Positions 11,602 through 22,409 of a DNA stretch of 64,000 bases are shown piece by piece (the first letter of the stretch is position 1; every line of letters starts with the position of its first letter). The position numbers and the translations under genes are program-made. This DNA is from Acorus gramineus (lineage: Eukaryota > Streptophyta > Magnoliopsida > Acorales > Acoraceae), in contig JAUJYN010000025.1 in assembly GCA_030737835.1 (NCBI GenBank), positions 806,001 to 870,000 on the forward strand, in the 5' to 3' direction. The notes under the pieces are model-generated. The model did not search any database. It was not told the origin of the DNA and saw only the letters and a program-made list of their open reading frames with translations.

Positions 11602-13764
11602 GCTGCTTACCTGTTGAACTTGGTTCCAACTAAGGCAGTATCCTCCACTCCCATAAATTGTGGACTGGACGCAAACCTAGTCTGTGGCATATTCAGTTTT
11701 GGGGTAGTCAAACACATGTGCTAAGAAAGAATCCTAACAAGTTGGAATCAAGAACAGAAGTATGTTTCTTTGTAGGATACCCGAGAGGAACTAAAAGTGG
11801 TCTATTTTATAGTACTATGGACCAGAAGGTCATTGTAAGCACTAATGCCTGGTTCTTAGAAGAAGATTATTTTCTAAATCACAAACCCATGAGTAGAGTT
11901 GTTCTAGAGAATTGAGAAAAGAGGAACAAGCATAAAATTCCTCAATATCACCAACGTTTGAACCAGTTCACGGTGATACTATCAACACGTTAGGCTCAAC
12001 ACCAGAACAACGTGTGGATTATAGCACACCGGGTTCAGAAATGACACAACATGTTGTCGCTAGCGCACACACCCCTGTAATACCTCATCGTAGTGGGAGG
12101 GTTATCCAACAACCCGAGAGGTATATGTTCTTGGGAGAGTCATATGACAAGTCCCTGAGGAAAATAATGTCGAACCCTATGACTAAAATGAAGCACTATA
12201 AGACAAGGATGTAGAGCTTTGGCAAAAGGCTATGATGTCTGAAATAGAGTCTATGTACTCGAATCATGTTTGGGAGCTTGTGGATCCACCCGAAGGGATA
12301 AAACCCATTGGGTGCAAGTGGATCTATAAGAAGAAAAGATGATCAGACAGAATGGTTGAGACTTACGAAGCAAGGCTCTTGGCAAAGGGTTTTACTCAGA
12401 AAGAGGGAATCGATTATGAGGAAACATTTTTACCAGTAGCCATGATAAAGTTTATCAGGATTCTCTTGTCCATTGCGGCTAATTTCAATTATGAAATTTG
12501 GAAAATGGACGTCAAGACAGCTTCCCTCAGTGGAAGTCTTGACGAGTGCATCTATATGGAGCAACCAGATGATTTCATAGCAGAGGGTCAGAAGCATATG
12601 TTGTGCAAGCTCAAGAAGTCCATTTATGGACTCAAGTAGGCATCAACATCTTGGAACATCCATTTTGATTAGGCAATCAAATCTTTTGGTTTTGATCAAA
12701 TGCCCAGATGAACCTTGTGTGTATAAGAAGCGCAATGGAAATGTGGTGGTGTTTCTAATACTTTATGTGGATGACATCTCACTCATCAAAAATGATATTG
12801 GGGGATTGTCCACTGTTAAAGTATGGTTATCCAGCCAATTTGATATGAAGGACTTGGGAGAAGCCAATCACATCCTTGGGATCAAGGTCATACGAGATCG
12901 CCTGAATAGGATGTTGGGCTTATGACAAGCTACTGATATTGACTCAGTTCTTATCAGATTTAGTATGCACGATTCCAAGAAAGGTTTTCTACCCTTCAGA
13001 CATGGAATTACTTTGTATAGGGAGCAGTGTCTGACTTCTCCAAAGGAGATAGAGAAGATGAAGGCAATTCCTTATGCTTCGGCTATAGGAAGCATCATGT
13101 ATGCAATGCTCTGTACTAGACCTGATATTTGCTTTGCAGTTGGCATAGTTAACAGATATCAATCTAACTGTGGGCAAGAACACTGGACTGCGGTAAAACA
13201 TATTCTCAAGTACTTGAAAAGGACTAAGGATTATATGTTGGTTTACCAGGCTGAGAGTCTGACACCCATTGGGTACACAGACTCAGACTTCATGTCAGAT
13301 AAGGATTCCAGAAAGTCAACATTAGGATATGTGTTTACTTTGGAAGGTGGAGCCATAAGTTGGAGGAGTATCAAGCAATCATGCATTGCAGACTCCACCA
13401 TGGAAGTCGAGTATGTGGCGGCCTCTGAGGCACCAAAAAAGGCAGTTTGCTCAGGAACTTCCTCATGAATCTAGATGTGGTACCTATGATAGAATCACCT
13501 ATTACACTTCATTGTGATAATAGCGGAGCTATTGCAAATTCAAGGAAACCACAGACCCATAAGAAAGCAAAACACATTGAGCGTAAGTATCATTTGATAC
13601 GAGAGATAGTACATCGAGGGGATGTCATTGTGACCAAGATTGCATCAGAAAATAACCTGACAGACCCTTTTACAAAGAGCTTGACGGCCAAGTCATTTGA
13701 TCGTCACGTAGAAGGAATGGGAGTTAGATGTATGGCTTCATGGCTTTGAGTCCAAGTGGGAGAT
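11602..13764 (+). pseudogene. Ty1/Copia pol remnant (integrase C-terminus, reverse transcriptase, RNase H)
   Basis: This is the downstream continuation of the integrase fragment at 3389-3765; together they form the internal region of one Copia element. In order: end of the integrase core and C-terminal region with FWGSQTHV and GYPRGTKSG (11691-11810); RT start with a GYxxxED-like region (about 12290-12640); the RT catalytic YVDD at about 12764-12775; RNase H with YTDSDF and the LHCDNSGAI stretch (13270-13540); and the C-terminal DPFTKSLTAKSFD (about 13663-13700). Several stops and frame changes (near 11916, 12340, 12640, 12925 and 13450) break the reading frame, so no polyprotein can be made. 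Nucleotide composition is AT-richer than in the Gypsy element, consistent with greater age. Confidence 0.85.
13752..13764 (+). other. Polypurine tract of Copia 1
   Basis: AAGTGGGAGATTG lies immediately before the LTR start TGTTAGAG. It is the usual position for the plus-strand primer and defines the 3' LTR start. Confidence 0.6.
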
Positions 13765-15112
13765 TGTTAGAGTAATGTTCTAAAAGCCATGACTTATGTA
13801 ATAAACTCTATTATTAAGATGGTCTTAGCATTTTGATGAGAATTATTATTGGTAAATGCTTGCATTATATTGTTTGAAATATTGTGCTTGTTTTAATTTA
13901 GTCCTTTAATTTGCACTATAGATAATCTGGTGTGTAGAGTTCGGCATACACACGGAAGATTAGATTATCGGTTCTTTGTGAATTATAAGTTGAGGTTCAC
14001 AACTTTAGATGGACTTGGATAATCCATTGGATAAAGTTTGTAGTGCAATTCATCTTACATAGTCTATCTTGACTATAAAAGACCGGTTCATAGGTTTTTG
14101 GGTGATTGTGCTAGTACACCTTGTGTGTATTAAACAGACCAAGTTGGGATAATTATTTTGTACTGACTAGATAAAATAATTTACATCCCATGTTTATTGT
14201 GATTGTTTATGATCTTAATCCTAAAATGGTTCTTAGACAAGTGCATTTGTTATTTGTCATTTTGATTCATTAAAGAGTGGGATTCTCCTATGGATCAATA
14301 GACCCGGTGAGTTGGGTGACAATAACACTTGTATGATAAATATTTGCTATTGATGGAATCTACGTCTCCTATAAAAGATTGATGATGCTCTCTTTAGGAT
14401 ACTTATAAGTTTTGGTCATGTCTAACCCGACCAGTGGATTTAACTATCTGACATGTCAAATAAGTTAAGCAGAAGATCTCAAGAAAAATAAGATGTTGTG
14501 AAATAATATTGTCAGTAATAATTATTTCATAGCGAGTATTGGAATCTTAGTGTGGGGAGATATTAAGCATATAATATAAGGAGCTTGAAATATTATTTTG
14601 AGATTAGTGTATTTAGAGTGCAGTCATACTTCTTTAGTGGATTGAATTATGACTTATGGGCTTTTAGTTTTTAATTCTAGGTTGAGTTATGGTACCTAGG
14701 CCCTAGCCTTTAAATATGTGGCTTCCTCTCTCTCTCAAGATATATGATTTCCGCCAAAATCAAAACCCTAACCCTAGAAACCCTTTAGGATCTCTGGATC
14801 CAGAAAAGGTGAGGAAAGGAGAGAAAGAGAGCGAAGGGATTCGCGGCTACCGTTCAAAGCAAGAAGGAGACCACACTCCACCGCTAATCTACAACATAGG
14901 AAGGGCATATGACAGAAGATCTGAAGGTTACAATCGAGTGATCCATCGTCGTCTTTTAGATATGATCTTCCTCTTTGGTAGAACTCTGATTTGAGTTCTA
15001 AAGATAAACCCTAATTTCGCCTCGTAGGGTAAACCCTAATAAAAAAAAATTGTTATCCAATCTATACCTTGATCGACGGATCTTGGCAGTCGGGATTTAA
15101 TTTTTCCCAACA
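13765..15112 (+). mobile_element. 3' LTR of Copia 1
   Basis: It starts TGTTAGAGTAATG right after the polypurine tract and ends TTTTTCCCAACA at 15112, about 1.35 kb. It is followed at once by LINE sequence, so the Copia inserted into the 3' part of the LINE. The matching 5' LTR is not in the window. A short exon-like stretch with GAACCCTAACCCTAG-type leader sequence lies near 14700-15000. The 92-codon frame at 14716 has no recognisable domain. Confidence 0.75.
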
Positions 15113-16206
15113 CTCTGTGATCAATCAGATTAGTGACTTGAGTAATCTCATCTGCGGTCAATCGCGCACGCAATAGCTCGATGTGCCATGTCTCGTTGTG
15201 TGACTGAAAGAAATTAGACATGGTCCCCTCCTTCTGCAATGCCAATCGATGTATATCAGGAGCAATCTCTCATAGGCATTCCTCCCCGCACCATTTGTCC
15301 AGCCAGAATTGAGCAGTTTCGCCATTTTTGACCTGCCATGCGATGGCCTTCTCTGTGTCCATGCAATCAACAAACAAACCCCTGCATAGTTGGGTTGCCC
15401 TCTCATTCATCCTTAGCCAAAGCCTATTTCCAAGTCCTTGCCCCCCATGCCAATCCTTGACAATTTGAGTCCACAACGAACTGCACCCCGAGAACCATCT
15501 CCATGCCCATTTAGCAAGTAGTGCCATCTTCATAGTCCGTAAGTCAAGGACCCCAGACCTCCATCCTTCTTGGCATGACAAACTGTCACCCAATCCACCA
15601 GGTGAGGTTCGTTGTGTCTCATCTCCGCCACGCCACAAGAAACGTCGATGAATGCGGTCAATTTTGTCTAGCACCCCGATGGGAATTCTAAACACATTGA
15701 GGTAGAACATCGGAAGGTTCGTCAACACCGCTTACAATAGTGTCAATCACCCACCCCAACTAAGTAACTTCCCTTTCCAACCCGCGAGTCTCTTGGCAAA
15801 ACGTTCCACCAGAGGGTTCCCAATGTTCCTTCTTGAGTCAACCCATGACCAGCGGGAGTCCAATATGCTTGGTAGGGAACGTGCCTATCGGGCATCCCAT
15901 GCATGCAGCCAATGTAATTTCCTCCTCGCTTGTGATGTTCACCCATGCATTGTGCTTTTCTACAAATTTAGAGTAAGGCCTAAGAGAAGGCCGAAGTAGA
16001 AGACAATGAATCGAAGTCCGCAAACGCTCCTAGCAATGGCCGCGCTCAAAAGGATCGTGTCATTGGCAACTGGAGAATCAAAACCCTCCTCCCCGAAGGT
16101 GTGCTAGCTAGTCCGAATATCCATCCCGCCTCTTTCACCCTTGCGTAAAGTGTTCGTAGGATGTTAGCCACCAACACGAAATGAATGGGCGAGAGTGGAT
16201 CACCCT
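15113..16206 (-). pseudogene. LINE reverse transcriptase, downstream part
   Basis: Minus-strand non-LTR retrotransposon continuing from 31085-30042. Just left of the inserted LTR, the RT motif-B sequence DPLSP continues. The catalytic FADD box is degenerate: at 16067-16059 the codons read A-N-D, so the first catalytic Asp is Asn. Further downstream come [16 protein letters not shown] (about 15912-15850) and the LTNLPMFYLNVFRIP region plus zinc-binding RT-connection sequence (15728-15270). Frame breaks occur near 15740-15840. The 3' end is cut off at 15113 by the Copia LTR. This is a dead LINE of the plant L1 type. Confidence 0.8.
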
Positions 16207-16722
16207 TGTCACGCCCCGGGCGTCCTTGGGACGCGGCAAGTGTATATATGATATCAGCAGTCTAAACAGGAGGTCAATAACATACCCTAAACAACATCAA
16301 TATGACAACACAAACAACAATGAAGCTGACAGGATATATACACAAATAGCGGAAGCTAAAAGACTGAGTCTGTAATTCAAAAACATATTACAGACTCGAT
16401 ACATAATCAACTGTCCTGTGAGAGCCAATATATATACAACGACATCCAAATATAATACAACCGCGTGCCCAAGCACAGAATATAATACATACAATCAAAA
16501 AGGGATGCTGATAGCCTCTGATACTCGCGGGACGTGGCGCTACTCCGCTACTGATGAAGTCCCTCGGGGAGCTCCTCCTTCAGATCCGACTCAGACAACA
16601 CTGGAGAATAATATATGCGAGGGGTGAGCCACACGCTCAGTGAATAGCACAACCCATGCATCACAATTTATATTAACCACAATTTTATTATTCATGCCTC
16701 AAAGTGGCTGGAACTGCACAAG

Positions 16723-17000
16723 ACCAGTGGATCGCTACATCGCCGACCCACCACACCCTCACCCTCACCCCTCAATAGGTGACATAGGATATTGGGACTT
16801 ACTAAGCTGTTAATCATCCTTGGTCCACAACTACACAAACCAGTGGGTCGCTACATCGCTGACCCACCACACCCTCACCCTCACCCCTCAATAGGTGACA
16901 TAGGATATTGGGACTTACAAACCAGTGGGTCGCTACATCGCCGACCCACCACACCCTCACCCTCACCCCTCAATAGGTGACATAGGATATTGGGACTGAC
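16723..17000 (-). repeat. Tandem triplication of the G-rich LTR module
   Basis: Three units start at 16723, 16839 and 16921. Each has ACCAGTGGRTCGCTACATCG, then CCCACCACACCCTCACCCTC, then AATAGGTGACATAGGATATT. Other copies have one unit (921-987) or two (20086-20245). On the LTR sense strand the core is GGGTGAGGGTGAGGGTG followed by the hairpin-like GGGTCGGCGATGTAGCGACC. Confidence 0.8.
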
Positions 17001-18101
17001 TAGGCTGTTGGTCACCCTTGGTCCACCGATAGTCTCTCCTCCACTCCGTAGGCCGCTTGGCCACTCCCACATTCAGCACAGTCCGTCCCAAATCAGGAGG
17101 TGCCTACTGATGGGAGCCCTCTCACGGGACGGCCTTTCTAACGCTGGGGCAGTCTCTACACGGATCCAACGAAGGGAACAGAACAGCCTATCCATACGCA
17201 TATGATCCACTCGGATCCGCCGACAACACATCTCAACAACTCTAATGTCATGAATTCTTCAGAATTCCTCCAGGGCGCATAACCAAGATGCGGGGAACAT
17301 ATATTAATATTATCGAGAAAAGAAACCTTGGGAGGGCACCATGAGGTCCCGATATAGGACATCCCGACAACCAAACAAGGAACACGGAGTACCCTAGCCC
17401 GGGTCTCAATGTTGACCTCGCAAGGCCCCTTAATATTCCCTAAGGCATGCTTAAAATACGATAACTTCACATTTAATTTAATAAATTAAACTAATAGGAC
17501 ACATGCATAGGTCGAGGCTTTCCTAGCATGATAACAAGGTGTGAGGATGCATGGCTCTTACACATATCCTAAGGGTGCAAGTCCCTAACATACAAGGACT
17601 AGGGTGTCATGCATACTACATATTAATCATGCTCGCATAGATTTACAAGTCAATATAAAACTATGGTGCCCCAGGGGAGGACGGTATACGCCCAAGTGCA
17701 TATTGTTATATATGTGTCACTTTTTGGCCTATTGGCAACCATTGGAGCATTCTTAGCAGTTTTAAAATTTTTGTGTTTTCGATCGGAATCGCATAATTTT
17801 GGACTGTTAGCTATCGTCCGAGTTAGAGGACTCCGATTGAAAATTTAATTGCATATTATGCGTCCTGGTGCCGTTTTAAGCCACTCATGAAAATTTCATC
17901 GAATTCCGGCAACGTTTACAAAAAATTTCGCAGTTCCGGGGCGTATCCGGGTTTTTAAGTCACACAATATAAATAAGTGGGATCTAAAATTTCGAGTTAC
18001 TATTCATTATCCCTACCAAAGTGTTTTTCTCTCTCCTCTCTCTCTTTTTCTCCATTTTAAGCCCCCTAGACCCCTCAAACCAAGAAACCTAAAGCACGGG
18101 A

Positions 18102-18128
18102 AGTGTAGATCGGGTCCCGATCTACACT
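18102..18128. repeat. Perfect 13-bp-arm inverted repeat in the Gypsy-type LTR leader
   Basis: Arms AGTGTAGATCGGG and CCCGATCTACACT surround a single T. The same structure occurs in the 3' LTR (26122-26148, one mismatch) and, in antisense, at 50677-50701 and 59915-59939. Its place, after the pyrimidine tract and before the donor-like site, would put it in the transcribed leader, where it could form a hairpin. That role is inference. Confidence 0.85.
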
Positions 18129-18743
18129 CCGGTGTTTTCAAATCCTGATTCCGATGACTCTAGCCACTCCAACCTCCTCTCTTTCTCCTCTGTTTTGGCC
18201 TGATTCGAGGGCCGTGGTAGATCGGGGCGTAAGAGAACCGTTGGGAAAGGTTTCGGCGCGCGGAGAGCATCCGGACTTCGCTCCCTCCCCTTGGTAAGAT
18301 CTTTTTCCTCTCTTTTCTTGCATAGATGTATGCTAGGGAGATGGATCTAGGGTTGGGTGGTGGTCGGAGGCGGTGGGTGGCCGTCGGGGGCTGTGGGAGG
18401 CGGTTGGAGGCCGTGGGAGGCCTTTGGGTGGGGGTGGAGGTGCTCGAGCAGTGGCAGGCCCTGTCCCGAGCAGCAGGCAGCAGCGGCAGCGGCTCAGGCA
18501 GCGCACAGGCTGGGAGCGCGCGGGTGTGCGCGCGTGCGTGCGCGGGCGTGCGTGCGCGCGGCGTGCGCGCGGGTGTGCGCGGGTCTGGTGCGAGGAGCTG
18601 GTCATGCTGGGTGCGCTGGGTGGGCTGGCAGTGCTGGCGTGTGGGCTGGGGGTCTCAGGCAGCACAGGCAGCGAGCGTAGGAGCTGGCTGGGCGTGCGCG
18701 CGGGCGTGCGCTCGGCGGGGGAGCTGGAGGCCAGCCGGGGTGC

Positions 18744-18915
18744 TGTGCGCGAGGTGCTGGTCGAGCAGGCGAGGTGTGCGCGAGGCGTGGTCGAGCAGGC
18801 GAGGTGTGCGCGAGGCGCGATCGAGCAGGCGAGGTGTGCGCGAGGCGCGGTGGGGCAGGCGAGGTGTGCACGAGGCGCGGTGGGGCAGGCGAGGTGTTCA
18901 CGAGGTGCTGGTTGA
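18744..18915 (+). repeat. 30-bp tandem repeat in the CpG-rich block of the 5' LTR
   Basis: About six units of TGTGCGCGAGGCG plus GTCGAGCAGGCGAGG or GTGGGGCAGGCGAGG variants. The 3' LTR has about four units (26779-26899) and then jumps straight to TATTTATTGTG, having lost roughly 330 bp found in the 5' LTR. Confidence 0.8.
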
Positions 18916-20760
18916 GCAGGGCAGTGCGCGCGGAGGGCGCGGCGAGGCAGTGGTGGTGCGCGCGGGGCGAGGTGCTGCGCGGGGGCCGTGCGGAGTGCTC
19001 GCGGGGCGGCGCGAGGTGTTCGGGGCGGCGCGAGGTGTTCGGGGCGCGCGGGCTACTGCGGCTGGGCGCAGTGGACGCGCGGAGCCCCGGGGTTGGTGCG
19101 GCGGCGTGTCCAGGCGGCGGGCAGGGGCCGGCGGTGCGCGGGGTGCGCGGGCTGAAGCGCGGCGGTGCACCCGGGCGGTCGGGTGGCCGTGCGGGTGGTT
19201 GCCGGGGGTGTTGGGTGTTTGATTTGGGGTATTTATTGTGTATTATTGGGTATTGTGGATTTATTCTAACCAGTTAATACCCTGTCTTGCAGATCTCGAC
19301 GGACGGTCGCGCGTCGACCCGACTTCCGGTGAGTGGGACAACCCAACCCAGTTTGGGAGGCGATACATGCTTTGGGCGTGTACCGCTCTCCCCTGGGGCG
19401 TATCGTTTATATTAACTGTTGTGTTTATGATCCATGTAAGCATGATGTGTGTGTAGAATTGCATGCCACCCTAGATTGCGTGTTAGGGACTTGCACCCTT
19501 AGGATTGTGCATGAGCCGTGCATCCTGCCACCTCGTTATCATGCTAGGAAAGCCCGACCTGTGCATGCGTCCTATTAGTTTGGTTTATTTAATTAAATGC
19601 GAACTGTAATAATAGATAGCATGCTTAGGGAATATAAGGGGGCCTTGCGAGGTTAACACTGAGACCCGGGTTAGGGTACTCCGTGTTCCTCGTTTGGTTG
19701 TCGGATGTCCTACATCGGGACCTCAGGTTACCCTCCCAAGGTCTCTTTTCCCCTTTATGTCATATTTATTTCCCCGCATCCTGGTTATGCGCGCTGGTGG
19801 AATTCTGAGGAATTCAAGACATTAGAGTTGTAGAGATGTGCTGTCAGCGGATCCGAGTGGATCATATGCGATGGATAGGCTGTTCTGTTCCCTCGTCGGA
19901 TCCGTGTAGAGACTACCTCGGCGTTAGACAGGTTGTCCCGTGCAGGGGCTCCCACTAGTAGGCGCCTCCTGATTTGGTGAAGGACTGTGCTGAACATGGG
20001 AGTGGCCAAACGACCTACGGAGTGAGGAGAGACTATCGGTGGACCAAGGGTGACCAACAGCCTAGTCAGTCCCAAGAGCCTAGGTCACCTGTTGAGAGGT
20101 GAGGGTGAGGGTATGGTGGGCCGGCGATGCGACGACCCACAGGATTATGTATGGATGATTATCAACCCGCTAAGTCCCAACATCCTAGGTCACCTGTTGA
20201 GGGTGAGGGTGAGGGTGAGGGTATGGGGTTCGGCGATGAACGAGCCCCCGGATTGTGATATTATGCCACTTGTGGCTTATGAATTGCTTAAATGTGGTTA
20301 ATATGAACTGTATGCATGGGTTGTGCTATTCACTGAGCGTGTGGCTCACCCCTCGCATATTGTCTTTTCAGTGATCTCTGAGGGAGGAGCTTCCCGAGCG
20401 ACTACACCGGCAGAGGGTAGCGCCGCGTCCCACGAGTTTTGAGGCCATCAGCACCCTTCTTTCTGTTGTATGTATATATTCTGTGCTTGGGCACTAGTTG
20501 GATTATGTATGGATTTTATTTGTGTATATATGGACATGTTGGCTCTCACAGGACTTATGATTATGTATCGAGTCTGTAGTATGTTTTGACTACAGACTCA
20601 GTCTTTTAGCTTCCGCATTTGGTGTATATATTATGTCAGCCCTGCTTTTATCTGTGTTGTCATTTTAGTGTTGTTTGTGGTATATTATTGATCCTGTTAC
20701 TGATATCATATATACACTTGCCGCGTCCCGGGGACGGCCGCCCTGGGGCGTGACAAAAGT

Positions 20761-20773
20761 TGGTATCAGAGCC
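20761..20773 (+). other. Primer binding site, initiator tRNA-Met type
   Basis: TGGTATCAGAGCC begins five bases after the 5' LTR end at 20755. This is the usual plant LTR-retrotransposon PBS, complementary to the 3' end of initiator tRNA-Met. Confidence 0.9.
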
Positions 20774-20876
20774 TGGTCCTGTCAGAGCCAAATGTCTTCC
20801 TTTTTCGTAGAGATGAGTCCTAGGATTTCTATATGCGTATTCTGATCCTAGTGTCTGGTTTTCTTAGGTTGCTGAT

Positions 20877-22409
20877 ATGCCTCCTCGCAGAGGACGACGC
20901 GGACGTGGTCCCTCTCGACCCTTGGAGGTCTCCGGACCTGCCAGAGTCGAGGATGCTATTGGTGAGTCCTCAGCCGAGAGGTCAGGACCAGCGCAGGAGC
21001 CTCCTGCCTGGGAGCGCGCGTTTGCGCGGTTAGCGGATATGGTGGAGACCCAGACGAGGATGTTGGCGGAGCAGGCACGGGATATTCGGGAGCTGCGAGC
21101 GGCCCGCGAGGCAGTTCCGCAGGTTCCCTTGGCGGCAGATCCGCCCGTAGTGCCAGATACACCCCCAGTCCCCGTGGTGGAGATTCCGGCGGCCAGAGTT
21201 CAGGATCCTCAGGAGAGGGAGGCAGGGCTAGAGGCTGCAGCGAGGGTCCAGCAGAGTGGACTCTCAGCCTTTCTGAAGCTCCACCCTCCCGAGTTCCGGG
21301 GTCAGACGGAGGACCCCCTTGCCCCCGAGAGATGGTTGATGGAGGTGGATACCATCTTCTCGACGATGCTTTGCACAGACCGCCAGAGGGTCTCCCTGGC
21401 TGCGTTTATGCTGAAGGGTAGCGCCGCCGAGTGGTGGGCTACTAGATCAGTGGACATCCCAGAGGGATTGGAGCAGCTCACTTGGGCGGGATTCAGGGGA
21501 TATTTCTTGGAGGAGTATTTCCCCTTCTCGACGCGACAGATAGTGGAGCGGGAGTTTGAGCAGCTGACTCAGGGCACTATGTCCGTCGCTGACTACTCCA
21601 CGCGGTTCACGAGGCTGTCCCGATTCGCTCCAGCTCTGGTGATGGACGAGGTGTCGAGGTGCCGTCGGTTCGAGCTCGGTCTCAGCAGTGCCATCCGAGT
21701 GCACGTCACCGCCCATGCTTTCACGAGGTTCTCCGACTTGGTCTCGCGGGCGAAGACTGTCGAGAGAGACCTCGGGATCCAGGTGCGGGCTCCGACCCCG
21801 CCGACAGACCAGAGGCCACCCAGAGGTCAGGACAGAGGGCAGCGCAAGAAGAAGAGGGCCCGCTTCGAGCAGTCAGCGGCTTCCTCTTCTCCAGCAGATG
21901 TGGTGCCAGCGCGAGGCCCAGCACCCATCGCAGCCGTGCCGGTCCAGTCGAGGCGACCAGAGACGAGGCGCTGTTATCACTGTCAGCGCGTCGGGCATAT
22001 CTTGTATAATTGCCCTGACGCAGGCCGACCCAGAGTGATGCCCAGCAGCAGCAGCAGTTGCAGCAGCAGCCGTTCCAGCAGCCGTTTCAGCAGCGCCAGC
22101 AGCAGCAGCCTCAGCGCCAGCCGCAGCAGCAGCCTCAGCGTCAGCAGCAGCAGCCACAGGGTGGCCGTGCTGATCAGAGGAGGCAGCCAGCGCAGCAGGC
22201 GAGGCGTGCCCCTGCTCCTCAGCCTCAGTTCGTCCAGGGCCGAGTGGCAGCGCTTTCGGCAGAGGAGGCCCAGGCATCCGGCAGCGTGGTCAGAGGTATT
22301 GTTCAGATCTCCCAGCTTCCTGCTTATGTGCTATTTGATTCCGGAGCCACCCACTCGTTCGTGTCTCCTGCTTTCGCGAGACGGACGGGTGTGGCGTCCG
22401 CTCCTCTAG
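20877..22409 (+). CDS. gag: Gypsy gag (capsid/nucleocapsid) frame
   Basis: The frame starts at the ATG in GATATGCCTCC, 116 bp after the PBS start, and is open for 510 codons. Residues about 1-20 are basic ([11 protein letters not shown]). Residues about 135-260 form a retrotransposon gag (capsid) domain with the typical [15 protein letters not shown] and SAAEWWATR segments. A CCHC zinc knuckle ([14 protein letters not shown]) lies near residues 365-378, coordinates about 21970-22010. Beyond it the frame enters a CAG-type trinucleotide region read as poly-Ser. The expected Gln-rich linker and protease lie in the -1 frame, which opens at 22019. So the true product is probably a gag-pol polyprotein interrupted near 22019-22040. 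Either a one-base deletion or a -1 frameshift would explain this, and the last 120 or so codons here are probably not natural. The product would assemble virus-like particles in the cytoplasm. Confidence 0.85.
   Translation: MPPRRGRRGRGPSRPLEVSGPARVEDAIGESSAERSGPAQEPPAWERAFARLADMVETQTRMLAEQARDIRELRAAREAVPQVPLAADPPVVPDTPPVPVVEIPAARVQDPQEREAGLEAAARVQQSGLSAFLKLHPPEFRGQTEDPLAPERWLMEVDTIFSTMLCTDRQRVSLAAFMLKGSAAEWWATRSVDIPEGLEQLTWAGFRGYFLEEYFPFSTRQIVEREFEQLTQGTMSVADYSTRFTRLSRFAPALVMDEVSRCRRFELGLSSAIRVHVTAHAFTRFSDLVSRAKTVERDLGIQVRAPTPPTDQRPPRGQDRGQRKKKRARFEQSAASSSPADVVPARGPAPIAAVPVQSRRPETRRCYHCQRVGHILYNCPDAGRPRVMPSSSSSCSSSRSSSRFSSASSSSLSASRSSSLSVSSSSHRVAVLIRGGSQRSRRGVPLLLSLSSSRAEWQRFRQRRPRHPAAWSEVLFRSPSFLLMCYLIPEPPTRSCLLLSRDGRVWRPLL

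Larger units (their letters stand above)
17704..20755 (+). repeat. 5' LTR of the Gypsy element
   Basis: It starts TGTTATATATGTGTCAC and ends GGGGCGTGACA, 3052 bp. Order of parts: conserved 5' segment; CT-rich tract (about 18027-18055); inverted repeat (18102-18128); donor-like TTGGTAAGATC (18293/18294); CpG-rich block with about six 30-bp tandem units (18744-18915); acceptor-like CTTGCAG (ends 19292); 36-nt exon-like segment ending in GTGAGTGG (19293-19328); two G-rich modules (20086-20245); a second acceptor-like CTTTTCAG (about 20370); and the terminal GGACGGCCGCCCTGGGGC. Confidence 0.9.

Noticed and set aside
16723..17000. CRISPR-like array of spaced repeats
   Set aside because: Eukaryotic LTR context, only three units, and the intervals between units are themselves near-identical or LTR-derived. 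No cas genes.
22058..22409. A poly-Ser protein domain at the end of gag
   Set aside because: It is the out-of-frame reading of a CAG-rich Gln linker; the pol frame gives the expected linker before the protease.
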